NCBI GenBank assembly: GCA_028288315.1
Contig: JAQBNY010000017.1
Location: 1 to 13,423 of the forward strand
Direction: 5' to 3'
Source of the DNA: Mucilaginibacter sp.
GTDB lineage: Bacteria; Bacteroidota; Bacteroidia; Sphingobacteriales; Sphingobacteriaceae
DNA length: 13,423 nt
Shown here: positions 6,916-13,423 of the stretch, in pieces
Layout: each line of letters starts with the position of its first letter
How positions within the stretch are numbered: position 1 is the first letter of the stretch
Notes under the pieces: model-generated
Databases searched by the model: none
The model's input: the letters and a program-made list of their open reading frames with translations, nothing else
What the model was told of the DNA's origin: nothing
Position numbers and translations under genes: made by a program

Positions 6916-8601
6916 ATGACAAAATTAATAGAATGTGTTCCCAATTTTAGCGAAGGTGTAAACCTGGCTATTATTAAGCAGATTACCGACGAAATTGAAA
7001 CGGTTGAAGGTGTCAGGCTTTTAAACGTTGATCCCGGCAAGGCAACTAACCGCACCGTTGTAACTTTTGTTGGTGAGCCTGAAAAGGTTATTGAGGCCGC
7101 TTTTTTAGCCATTAAAAAAGCAGGTGAGTTGATTGATATGAGCAAACACAAAGGCGAGCACCCAAGGATGGGCGCAACAGATGTTTGTCCGCTTATACCG
7201 ATAGCCAATATTACAATGGAGGAAACGGCTGAGTATGCCAGGCAGTTAGCTAAACGTGTTGGTGAGGAATTGCACATCCCGGCTTATTTATATGAATATG
7301 CACAGGCCGATAAAAGCCGCAGCAACCTGTCGGTTATAAGAGCAGGTGAGTATGAAGGCTTTTTCAAGAAGATAAAATTGCCGCAGTGGGCACCCGATTT
7401 TGGCCCGGCAGAAAATGATGTAAGACGAGGAGCAACGGTAATTGGCGCACGTGATTTTCTGATCGCCTATAATGTAAATCTGAACACCACATCAACCCGC
7501 AGGGCAAATGCCATTGCTTTTGATGTACGCGAGGCAGGCCGTGTAATGCGTGAAGGTGACCCGGTAACAGGCAAAGTTGTTACCGATGAGAACGGCAAAC
7601 CAAAGTCTATCCCCGGCTCATTAAAAAGTGTAAAGGCTATTGGATGGTATATTGAAGAGTATGGCATTGCCCAAATCTCCATGAACTTAACTAATATTGA
7701 GGTTACGCCTATTCATGTGGCGTTTGATGAAGTTTGTACTAAAGCTGCCGAGCGTGGCATACGTGTTACAGGCAGCGAACTGGTAGGACTGATCCCATTG
7801 AAAGCCATGCTGGATGCCGGTAAATACTTCTTACGGAAACAGCAGCGGTCAGTAGGGGTGAGTGATAGCGAGCTCATCAAAATAGCCATTAAATCAATGG
7901 GGTTGGATGAATTGGCTCCGTTTAATCCGCGTGAACGTATCATTGAATATTTATTGGAGAATGCAGCTGCCGGCAAATTAGCAGGCATGACCTTAACCGC
8001 TTTTGCTGATGAAACCGCGAGCGAAAGCCCTGCGCCGGGCGGCGGATCAATATCTGCTTACATGGGTGCATTGGGGGCATCATTGGCTACGATGGTAGCT
8101 AACCTTTCATCCCATAAAAAAGGTTGGGATAACCGTTGGGAAGAGTTCAGCAACTGGGCAGAGCAGGGGCAGGCTTACAAAAATGAACTGTTGAAATTGG
8201 TAGATCTGGATACTACGGCTTTTAACAAGATAATGGAGGCATTCAGCCTGCCAAAATCAAGTGATGAGGAAAAAGCTGCCCGTGATAATGAAATACAAAA
8301 TGCTACGCGTTATGCCATTGAAATTCCCTTTAAGGTAATGGAAACTGCCTTTGAAAGTTTAACGCTGATAAAAGCTATGGTAGAGACGGGGAACCCTAAT
8401 TCTGTGACAGATGCAGGTGTTGCGGCACTTTGCGCACGGTCTGCCGTGTTAGGTGCATTTATGAATGTAAAGATCAATACTTCAGGGTATAAGGATAAGA
8501 TTTTGGTTGATGATGTTATCAGCAGGGGAACGGAAATAGAAAAGCAAACTATTGCTTTAGAGGAGGAGATAATTAAACTGGTGAACAGCAAGATAAAGTA
8601 A
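6916..8601 (+). CDS. ftcD: Bifunctional glutamate formimidoyltransferase / formimidoyl-THF cyclodeaminase
   Basis: Final step of the pathway: moves the formimino group from formiminoglutamate to tetrahydrofolate, releasing glutamate, and then cyclodeaminates 5-formimino-THF to 5,10-methenyl-THF and ammonia. It is a 561-residue fusion, similar in layout to vertebrate FTCD (541 aa). Residues 1-180 form the transferase N-terminal subdomain, with the conserved catalytic-type His82 in GEHPRMGATDVCPL. Residues ~180-330 are the second transferase subdomain. From about 345 to the end is the all-helical cyclodeaminase, recognised by SPAPGGGS at 371-378 and the following small-residue helix. Fusion allows substrate channelling of the polyglutamated folate in the known enzyme. 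No stop or frameshift separates the halves. It completes the hut route without HutG or HutF. Confidence 0.95.
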   Translation: MTKLIECVPNFSEGVNLAIIKQITDEIETVEGVRLLNVDPGKATNRTVVTFVGEPEKVIEAAFLAIKKAGELIDMSKHKGEHPRMGATDVCPLIPIANITMEETAEYARQLAKRVGEELHIPAYLYEYAQADKSRSNLSVIRAGEYEGFFKKIKLPQWAPDFGPAENDVRRGATVIGARDFLIAYNVNLNTTSTRRANAIAFDVREAGRVMREGDPVTGKVVTDENGKPKSIPGSLKSVKAIGWYIEEYGIAQISMNLTNIEVTPIHVAFDEVCTKAAERGIRVTGSELVGLIPLKAMLDAGKYFLRKQQRSVGVSDSELIKIAIKSMGLDELAPFNPRERIIEYLLENAAAGKLAGMTLTAFADETASESPAPGGGSISAYMGALGASLATMVANLSSHKKGWDNRWEEFSNWAEQGQAYKNELLKLVDLDTTAFNKIMEAFSLPKSSDEEKAARDNEIQNATRYAIEIPFKVMETAFESLTLIKAMVETGNPNSVTDAGVAALCARSAVLGAFMNVKINTSGYKDKILVDDVISRGTEIEKQTIALEEEIIKLVNSKIK

Positions 8602-8616
8602 CGATGGCATAATTAT

Positions 8617-8635
8617 TGGTTAAATAAGTTAACCA
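8617..8635. repeat. Short inverted repeat ahead of the DUF4142 gene
   Basis: TGGTTAA (8617-8623) and TTAACCA (8629-8635) form a perfect 7-bp inverted pair around ATAAG, 16 bp after the ftcD stop and 14 bp before the next ATG. There is no T-run, so it is a weak terminator at best. It could be a small operator or chance in AT-rich DNA. Confidence 0.3.
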
Positions 8636-8649
8636 TAAAAAACTGAACC

Positions 8650-9231
8650 ATGAAAAACTTATTTAACCTGTTAATTGCTGCTTTAATGATAACCGCGGTA
8701 TCATGTAATAGCAATAATAAACCAAAAGATAGTACAGAGGCCGCTACAGACACCAATGAAAAAAAACTGGATGCAAAAGATTCAACCGAAGTAGTGGACG
8801 ACGCTAAATATGCAGTTGAAGCTGCTAATGGCGGAATGTTGGAGGTAGAATTAGGCAAGCTGGCTCAAAACAAAGCCATTTCTCCTGCGGTGATGAAATT
8901 TGCTAATATGATGGTGGCAGACCACACTAAAGCAAACAATGAGCTTAAAACTTTGGCGGCTTCAAAAAAGATATCATTACCTACCACTTTAGGAGAAAAG
9001 TTTCAGAAGGATTATGATGATTTTTCAAAAATGAAACGTGAGGACTTTGATAAGGCTTATACTGATTATATGGTAAAAGACCATAAGGAAGATATAGAAG
9101 AATTTAAAAAAGAGGCTAACGATGGGAAAGATCCTGACTTGAAAGCTTTTGCAAATAAGCATGTACCAATATTAGAACATCATTTGCTAATGGCGCAGCA
9201 AGCCAACGATGCAGTAAAGAATAAGAAATAA
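8650..9231 (+). CDS. DUF4142 domain lipoprotein
   Basis: A 193-residue exported lipoprotein. The N-terminus MKNLFNLLIAALMITAVSC is a type II signal peptide with lipobox AVSC and lipidated Cys19. A serine/lysine/asparagine-rich linker to about residue 45 follows. The remainder (YAVEAANGGMLEVELGKLA, then MMVADHTKAN, and a histidine-rich C-terminal helix with HVPILEHHLLMA) matches the DUF4142 pattern of a ferritin-like four-helix bundle. No biochemical role is established for the family. No link to histidine breakdown is evident. It may be read from ftcD (48-bp gap) or from its own promoter, and it ends at a clear terminator. Confidence 0.88.
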   Translation: MKNLFNLLIAALMITAVSCNSNNKPKDSTEAATDTNEKKLDAKDSTEVVDDAKYAVEAANGGMLEVELGKLAQNKAISPAVMKFANMMVADHTKANNELKTLAASKKISLPTTLGEKFQKDYDDFSKMKREDFDKAYTDYMVKDHKEDIEEFKKEANDGKDPDLKAFANKHVPILEHHLLMAQQANDAVKNKK

Positions 9232-9232
9232 C

Positions 9233-9261
9233 AAAAAGGGGACGCCACGGCGTCCTTTTTT
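9233..9261 (+). terminator. Rho-independent terminator after the DUF4142 gene
   Basis: GGACGC (9240-9245) pairs with GCGTCC (9250-9255) across a CACG loop, followed by six T residues (9256-9261) and preceded by AAAAA (9233-9237). The DUF4142 stop is immediately upstream. This ends any read-through from the hut genes and separates them from the dehydrogenase gene. Confidence 0.9.
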
Positions 9262-9317
9262 GCTTGCAGATTGCGGCACTGACCTTGTAATATCGTCGGT
9301 TTGTAACCTATCCTTAT

Positions 9318-9325
9318 TATATTTG
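9318..9325 (+). promoter_or_regulatory. -7 box of the Ldh-family dehydrogenase gene
   Basis: TATATTTG matches the Bacteroidota TAnnTTTG -7 element exactly and ends 4 bp before the ATG at 9330. A TTTG at 9300-9303 lies 14 bp upstream, shorter than the usual spacing. If functional, the transcript would start at or just beside the start codon, giving a leaderless message. Confidence 0.4.
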
Positions 9326-9329
9326 CCCT

Positions 9330-10415
9330 ATGCTGATACCTGAACTGGCCCTCCGGATTTTCACCCAAAATATTTTTACGGCAATGGGCTGCAGTCAGGC
9401 CCATGCTGTATTAGCTGCCGATGTGTTGCTAAAGTCAGACCTGCGGGGAATTGATTCGCATGGAGTGGCGCGTTTAAGTGGTTATGTGCGACTTTGGGAA
9501 AAGCAGCGCATCAATACCAATCCTGATATTAAGATTGTTCACGAAACCGCTACCACGGCTACAGTTGATGGTGATGCCGGCCTGGGCTTGGTAGTTGCAC
9601 CCTTCGCTATGCAGATAGCCATAGAGAAAGCCGAAAAGTATGGCTCGGGATGGGTGTCGGTACGTAACTCCAACCATTTTGGTATTGCCGGCTACCACGC
9701 GCTAATGGCGGTTGAGAAAGATATGATTGGCTTTGCTATGACCAACGCGAGCCCGCTTGTTGCACCTACATTTTCAAATGAGCGCTTGCTGGGTACCAAC
9801 CCTATGTGTTATGCATTCCCGGCAGGTAAATATCCGCCGGTGATTGTTGATATGGCTACATCCGCGGCAGCAAATGGTAAACTGGAAATAGCCCAGCGCA
9901 GTGGCAAGCAAGTGCCCGAAGGCTGGATACAGGATAAACAGGGCAATTATATTACCGATCCGCATGCTTTAAAAGCGGGCGGGGCATTATTGCCATTAGG
10001 TAGCGACCGCGAGCATGGCAGTCATAAAGGGTTTGGGTTAAGCGCCACGGTTGATATACTTTCCGGCGTTTTATCGGGTGCAAATTATGGCCCTTGGGTA
10101 CCGCCCTTTGTAGCGTTTCTTGAACCCCCTGTTAACCCACCGGGAAAGGGTTTGGGGCATTTTGTAGGCGCTATGCGTGTAGATGGCTTTCGCCCTGCGG
10201 ATGAATTTAAGGCTGATATGGATAACTGGATAAGCCGGTTTAAATCTGCAACTACTATTGATCCTGCCCAAAAAGTGATCATTCCCGGCGAGCCTGAGCT
10301 TGAAGCAGAAACCGATAGAATAAAGAACGGCATCCCGCTGGTGGATGCCGTTGCCAACGATTTGAATGAACTGGCTGTAAAGTTTAAAATAGAGCCGTTA
10401 TCATTTGGTTTTTAG
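9330..10415 (+). CDS. Ldh-family (malate/L-lactate/ureidoglycolate-type) NAD(P)-dependent dehydrogenase
   Basis: A 361-residue cytoplasmic oxidoreductase of the Ldh_2 family, whose members reduce or oxidise 2-oxo/2-hydroxy acids and some imino acids (malate, lactate, sulfolactate, ureidoglycolate, delta1-piperideine-2-carboxylate). Family marks are SDLRGIDSHG (His44), NSNHFG (His116, the expected active-site histidine) and SHKGFGL (His232-Lys233). The fold differs from the classic Rossmann-type malate/lactate dehydrogenases. The exact substrate cannot be assigned from sequence. The start at 9330 gives the family's normal N-terminus, and no earlier in-frame ATG is seen nearby. It is isolated by an upstream terminator, and its last 15 bp overlap a convergent gene remnant. 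No sign of damage. Confidence 0.9.
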   Translation: MLIPELALRIFTQNIFTAMGCSQAHAVLAADVLLKSDLRGIDSHGVARLSGYVRLWEKQRINTNPDIKIVHETATTATVDGDAGLGLVVAPFAMQIAIEKAEKYGSGWVSVRNSNHFGIAGYHALMAVEKDMIGFAMTNASPLVAPTFSNERLLGTNPMCYAFPAGKYPPVIVDMATSAAANGKLEIAQRSGKQVPEGWIQDKQGNYITDPHALKAGGALLPLGSDREHGSHKGFGLSATVDILSGVLSGANYGPWVPPFVAFLEPPVNPPGKGLGHFVGAMRVDGFRPADEFKADMDNWISRFKSATTIDPAQKVIIPGEPELEAETDRIKNGIPLVDAVANDLNELAVKFKIEPLSFGF

Positions 10416-10634
10416 TGTAATTGTAGTTGGTTGTAGTCCTTCGGCTGTAGCATTAAAAGTAATGTTTTCGGCTATTTCGCCCTTTACAATAGCCAGCGCC
10501 AGGCTATGAAAGCCTTCATACCATCGGTCTTGAGAATAAAGAATTAACGTATTGACACCCGAATTACAAGTGCCAAATTCAATACGTGTACTACAATCAA
10601 TACGTATATCTCCACCAGATAGTCGCCCACACAA
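10401..10634 (-). pseudogene. Probable 3' remnant of a larger gene (Ig-like C-terminal end, possibly GH2 glycoside hydrolase)
   Basis: A minus-strand frame of 77 codons, with only a TTG as possible start, ends at TGA (10401-10403). The last ~35 residues (SLALAIVKGEIAENITFNAT, then AEGLQPTTITLKTK) read like the final Ig-like beta-sandwich of secreted GH2-type beta-galactosidases, where a typical end is FNGxCLAIV...GxIxxxAxAxGLxxxxIxIxT. The frame stays open to about 10697 without an ATG, and the extra residues look unconvincing. No upstream coding sequence for the rest of such an enzyme is present, because the sensor gene begins at 10761. A decayed fragment is the best reading. A small unknown gene or chance are alternatives. 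Confidence 0.4.
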
Positions 10635-10760
10635 TGGAAAATAGTTAAAGTAATTATTGCGATTGCTGAGGATGATAATATTCGAAAAAGGTGTAACCTA
10701 TAATAATACTTTACGTACTATTGGTTAATTTTCGCCAATTTATTAACTATAATTTAAACA
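10635..10760. other. AT-rich spacer before the sensor gene
   Basis: Together with the remnant, this completes a 345-bp stretch (10416-10760) with no intact gene. It holds ATTGG (10720-10724) / CCAAT (10735-10739) as a short inverted pair, and TAATTTTC (10726-10733), a seven-of-eight -7-like box lacking a matching upstream TTG. No convincing promoter, terminator or RNA gene is seen. Confidence 0.4.
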
Positions 10761-12749
10761 ATGAAGAGACTGTGGCTGGCTTTTGAATATTTTATTGAAA
10801 GCAACACTGGTGTTGACTTGCTTAAAAGAGAAAACGATATTTATTTCTGGAAAGACAGGTTGTTTATCAACTTTAGCAAATACTTTCTGCCTGCAAGCCT
10901 TATTGCTTTATTACCGGGTGTTTACTTTGCATTAAATCAAGGATTTGAAACCATTGCTATAGTAGATAGTGTCTGTTTCCTGCTCCTTGTATTTATTTTA
11001 ATTTCCAGCCAGTTATCTATAAAGCTCAAAAAAATTCTGGTTATTGGGATCTTTTACTCGCTCTCCATTTTTCTGGTTGAAAGTTTAGGATATAAGGGGC
11101 CAGGCATACTTTACTTCTTTGCCATTACCATCTTAGCCACACTTATCTTACCCATCTCCTATGCTTATTGGTCTATAGCCGCCAATGCGGTCATCATTGC
11201 AGTGTTTGCCTTCATCATTCACATCAAACTTTTTCATTCTTTACTTATTGGTCAGTTTACGGTTGGTGAATGGCTTACTGTAAATGCTAATCTTATCTTT
11301 CTGAATATCGTTTGTGTCTTACTCATTCACTATATTTTTAATAGTTTACAATCCACTATCCATTCCAAAGACCAAGTGCAAAGAAATTATAAAAACATCT
11401 TTGATTTGAGTCCAATGCCTATGTTTCTTTTTGATGTAAAATCCCTGCAATTCTTGAATGTCAATGAGGGTGCCATTCGACATTATGGTTATAGTAGGGA
11501 AGAGTTTCTTAATACCACTATAATAGATATTCATCCCCTGGAAAAAAGAAATGAGGTCGAGCAAAAAATCAGAGAAGACACAACAAGGGGGTACTTATGT
11601 GGTGGACTTGTAACCCACATTAAAAAAAATGGAGAATTGATTGATGTAAACATAGAAACCAATACAATTGATTATAATGGAATTGCTGCAAAATTGGTAT
11701 TAGCTACTGATGTCACCGAACAGGTTAGAAACGAGCAAGAGATATTACAGTCAAACCAAAGACTTAAAGCAGCACAACAAATTGGCAAAATGGGCTATTG
11801 GTCTTATGATTATAAGACCCAAGCCATCTTTTTGTCAGATGAAGCTTATGCAATGTTTGGCATAAAGCCAGAACACATTGAACTTTATCTTCCGTCTTTT
11901 GAACCGCTGATTCACCCCGATGACTGGCAGCAAATTGTTGATACTTTAACCCCCTCCTTTATTGGACAAAAGAACAGGGAGATAGAGTACCGGATGATAC
12001 GTCCAGAGCTGCCGATTAATTATATCTATCAAATTGCCACCTATGTTTATGATGAGGAGCAAGCATTAGTTAAAATTGAAGGTATCACTCAGGACATAAC
12101 AGAAAGTAAGCTATCTCAAATTAAGATGAAAGAATCAGAATTTAACCTGCGTGCCATATTTGAAAGTGCGGTAGAAGGGTTTTTTCTTTTAGATGCTAAC
12201 AGTGTGGTTAAAACATTCAACTCTAAGGCTGAAAAGTTTGTAGCCTTAACAATGGGCGGTTTGCAATGTGAAACCGGCAGAAGCATTTTGGATTTTATAG
12301 ACGCTTCGGGAAAAGAGCAGTTCCGTCATCTCATTAGTGAAGCTTTAAAAGGAAAAATAGTTGAGTACGATCATGAGTATCACAGACAAGATGGATTAAC
12401 CTACTGGATACGATTCATCCTTACCCCGGTATATGAGGGTAGTAAGGTGGTTGGAGCATGTGTAGCCGGAAGAGATGTAACCTTGCACAAGAATTACATG
12501 CAAACCATCGAAGAGCAGAATAAGGCATTTCATGAAATATCATGGACACAGTCGCATATGGTCAGGGCGCCATTATGCCGGATAATGGCATTAACCACCT
12601 TGCTTCAAGATACTCAATCCGATGAGGAAAGAATGGAAATGCTACAATATGTACAAACATCATCCAATGAACTGGATGATATTATTAAGAAGATAACTGA
12701 ACTGACCACCCAAACTGCTGAAGTGTTTAAATTGGAAGATAGGTACTGA
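10761..12749 (+). CDS. Membrane-bound multi-PAS sensor with HisKA-like end and no ATPase domain
   Basis: A 662-residue sensor. Six hydrophobic segments lie at about residues 41-58, 64-82, 91-108, 114-134, 136-156 and 172-194, placing the N-terminal third in the inner membrane. Three PAS domains follow in the cytoplasm, near 208-325 (FDLSPMPMFLFD to ATDVTEQ), 338-455 (GYWSYDYKTQAIFLSD to GITQDITE) and 462-580 (IFESAVEGFFLLDANS to GRDVTLH). The C-terminus (595-655) is HisKA-like, with an H-box SHMVRAPL whose His599 fits HxxRxPL and a second helix ELDDIIKKITELT. The protein then stops: no N, G1 or G2 boxes of a HATPase_c domain follow, and none is found in the next 200 bp in any plus-strand frame. 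It is therefore probably unable to phosphorylate itself. Base composition is visibly more AT-rich than in the hut genes. The signal is unknown. Confidence 0.85.
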   Translation: MKRLWLAFEYFIESNTGVDLLKRENDIYFWKDRLFINFSKYFLPASLIALLPGVYFALNQGFETIAIVDSVCFLLLVFILISSQLSIKLKKILVIGIFYSLSIFLVESLGYKGPGILYFFAITILATLILPISYAYWSIAANAVIIAVFAFIIHIKLFHSLLIGQFTVGEWLTVNANLIFLNIVCVLLIHYIFNSLQSTIHSKDQVQRNYKNIFDLSPMPMFLFDVKSLQFLNVNEGAIRHYGYSREEFLNTTIIDIHPLEKRNEVEQKIREDTTRGYLCGGLVTHIKKNGELIDVNIETNTIDYNGIAAKLVLATDVTEQVRNEQEILQSNQRLKAAQQIGKMGYWSYDYKTQAIFLSDEAYAMFGIKPEHIELYLPSFEPLIHPDDWQQIVDTLTPSFIGQKNREIEYRMIRPELPINYIYQIATYVYDEEQALVKIEGITQDITESKLSQIKMKESEFNLRAIFESAVEGFFLLDANSVVKTFNSKAEKFVALTMGGLQCETGRSILDFIDASGKEQFRHLISEALKGKIVEYDHEYHRQDGLTYWIRFILTPVYEGSKVVGACVAGRDVTLHKNYMQTIEEQNKAFHEISWTQSHMVRAPLCRIMALTTLLQDTQSDEERMEMLQYVQTSSNELDDIIKKITELTTQTAEVFKLEDRY

Positions 12750-12792
12750 GCTGTCAGACCCTTTAATAAATTAGCATCAACGCATACACCAT

Positions 12793-12823
12793 TTTAATCT
12801 CTTTCAACAGAAGTAAGATTAAA
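12793..12823. repeat. Inverted repeat downstream of the sensor gene
   Basis: TTTAATCT (12793-12800) and AGATTAAA (12816-12823) are perfect complements around a 15-nt loop, 43 bp after the sensor stop. The stem is A/T-rich and has no T-run on the plus strand, so it is a weak or factor-dependent terminator candidate at most. Confidence 0.3.
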
Positions 12824-12885
12824 GATTTAGCTTGCAGTTGTGCTAACTATTACAATCACCTAACAGTTATTAATGCAGCTTTGGG

Positions 12886-12893
12886 TAAATTTG
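12886..12893 (+). promoter_or_regulatory. -7 box candidate for msrA
   Basis: TAAATTTG matches TAnnTTTG exactly and would start transcription near 12899, about 48 nt before the msrA ATG. No TTG is found at the expected upstream spacing (only GTTATT), so support is partial. Confidence 0.35.
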
Positions 12894-12946
12894 ATGTGAA
12901 ATTGGTTGTCGAAATGGTAGACAAATGATAGTAAAAAGGGACGGAA

Positions 12947-13423
12947 ATGGAACAAAACAAAAACGAAAATATGCCCTCACATATTCAAAAAATAACATTT
13001 GGCAACGGTTGCTTTTGGTGTACCGAAGCAATATTTCAGGCAGTTAAAGGCGTAAAAAAGGTAGAATCGGGCTATATGGGGGGTGTTACCAAAAACCCTA
13101 CTTATATGGAAATATGCAATGGTGATACAGGCCATGCCGAAGTAATTGGTTTGGAATATGATGCCGATGAGGTAACGTTTGAGGAACTATTGCTGATGTT
13201 TTTTAAAACCCATGATGCTACTACTTTAAACAGGCAGGGTAATGATGTGGGCACACAGTACCGATCGGTAATATTTTATCATAACGATGAGCAAAAGGCA
13301 GCGGCCGAAGCTATGATAGCAAAGCTTACCGAAGAGAAAGTATTTGATAAACCTATTGTTACCGAGGTTAGCCCGGCAAGTGAATTTTACAAAGCCGAAG
13401 ATTACCACCAGAATTATTTTACC
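12947..13423 (+). CDS. msrA: Peptide-methionine (S)-S-oxide reductase MsrA, 3' end cut by window
   Basis: Repairs oxidised proteins and free methionine by reducing methionine-S-sulfoxide, with recycling usually by thioredoxin. The frame is open from ATG 12947 to the last base (159 codons seen). The catalytic motif GCFWC holds nucleophile Cys22. Family blocks GDTGHAEV, FFKTHDATTLNRQGNDVGTQYRS and EDYHQNYF follow in order. A second in-frame ATG at 12971 (residue 9) also fits the family, since conservation begins only at KITFGNGCFWC. The first ATG is preferred for the purine-rich AAAAAGGGACGG just upstream. The C-terminal resolving-cysteine region, and any fused MsrB domain, lie outside the window. 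The sensor gene upstream has no known link. Confidence 0.95.
   Translation, partial: MEQNKNENMPSHIQKITFGNGCFWCTEAIFQAVKGVKKVESGYMGGVTKNPTYMEICNGDTGHAEVIGLEYDADEVTFEELLLMFFKTHDATTLNRQGNDVGTQYRSVIFYHNDEQKAAAEAMIAKLTEEKVFDKPIVTEVSPASEFYKAEDYHQNYFT

Noticed and set aside
8310..8591. 93-codon antisense open frame in the ftcD 3' end
   Set aside because: It overlaps the intact cyclodeaminase domain on the other strand and has no protein-family features.
8617..8635. Terminator between ftcD and the DUF4142 gene
   Set aside because: The 7-bp A/T-rich stem has no T-run. It is kept only as a low-confidence inverted repeat, and read-through from ftcD remains possible.
12770..12928. 52-codon open frame (ending FDVKLVVEMVDK) between the sensor gene and msrA
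   Set aside because: It has no start codon except an ATG five codons before the stop, and no recognisable family. It may be decayed coding DNA, but this is not supportable.
13226..13408. 60-codon minus-strand open frame at the right edge
   Set aside because: It lies opposite conserved msrA coding sequence; a shadow frame.

Overview
The window looks like chromosome of a Bacteroidota bacterium, most likely a Sphingobacteriales member (Mucilaginibacter/Pedobacter-like). This is inferred from gene families and layout, not from a database match. Supporting signs are few Shine-Dalgarno sites, promoter -7 boxes resembling the Bacteroidota TAnnTTTG pattern, a DUF4142 lipoprotein, a fused formiminotransferase-cyclodeaminase, a multi-PAS membrane sensor ending in a HisKA-like segment, and inverted repeats built on CTGAGCTTGTCGAAG.

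Layout. 1-845: 3' part of atpG (ATP synthase gamma), then a strong terminator (882-913) and REP-like repeats (854-1070). 1082-1528 (minus): SRPBCC/START-like protein. 1701-8601: histidine utilisation cluster in the order marR-type regulator, hutH, hutU, hutI, ftcD. The first three genes overlap. A REP-like hairpin separates hutU from hutI, and a second multi-stem repeat separates hutI from ftcD. 8650-9231: DUF4142 lipoprotein with a clear terminator. 9330-10415: Ldh-family NAD(P)-dependent 2-hydroxyacid (malate/lactate-type) dehydrogenase. 10401-10634 (minus): probable remnant of the C-terminal end of a larger, perhaps glycoside-hydrolase, gene. 10761-12749: six-TM, three-PAS sensor with a HisKA-like end but no ATPase domain. 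12947-13423: start of msrA, cut by the window edge.

How the genes work together. HutH, HutU, HutI and the bifunctional FtcD form a complete route from histidine to glutamate. The one-carbon unit is passed to tetrahydrofolate, so HutG and HutF are not needed. The MarR-type gene overlaps hutH by 14 bp, and a near-perfect 24-bp palindrome lies at its probable promoter, so it is the natural candidate for a local, autoregulated controller of the pathway. The other genes have no evident functional link to histidine breakdown.

Nothing here is clearly a new system. The points most worth a second look are the MarR-hut arrangement with its operator, the two repeat families inside the hut cluster, the kinase-like protein without an ATPase domain, and the gene remnant at 10401-10634.
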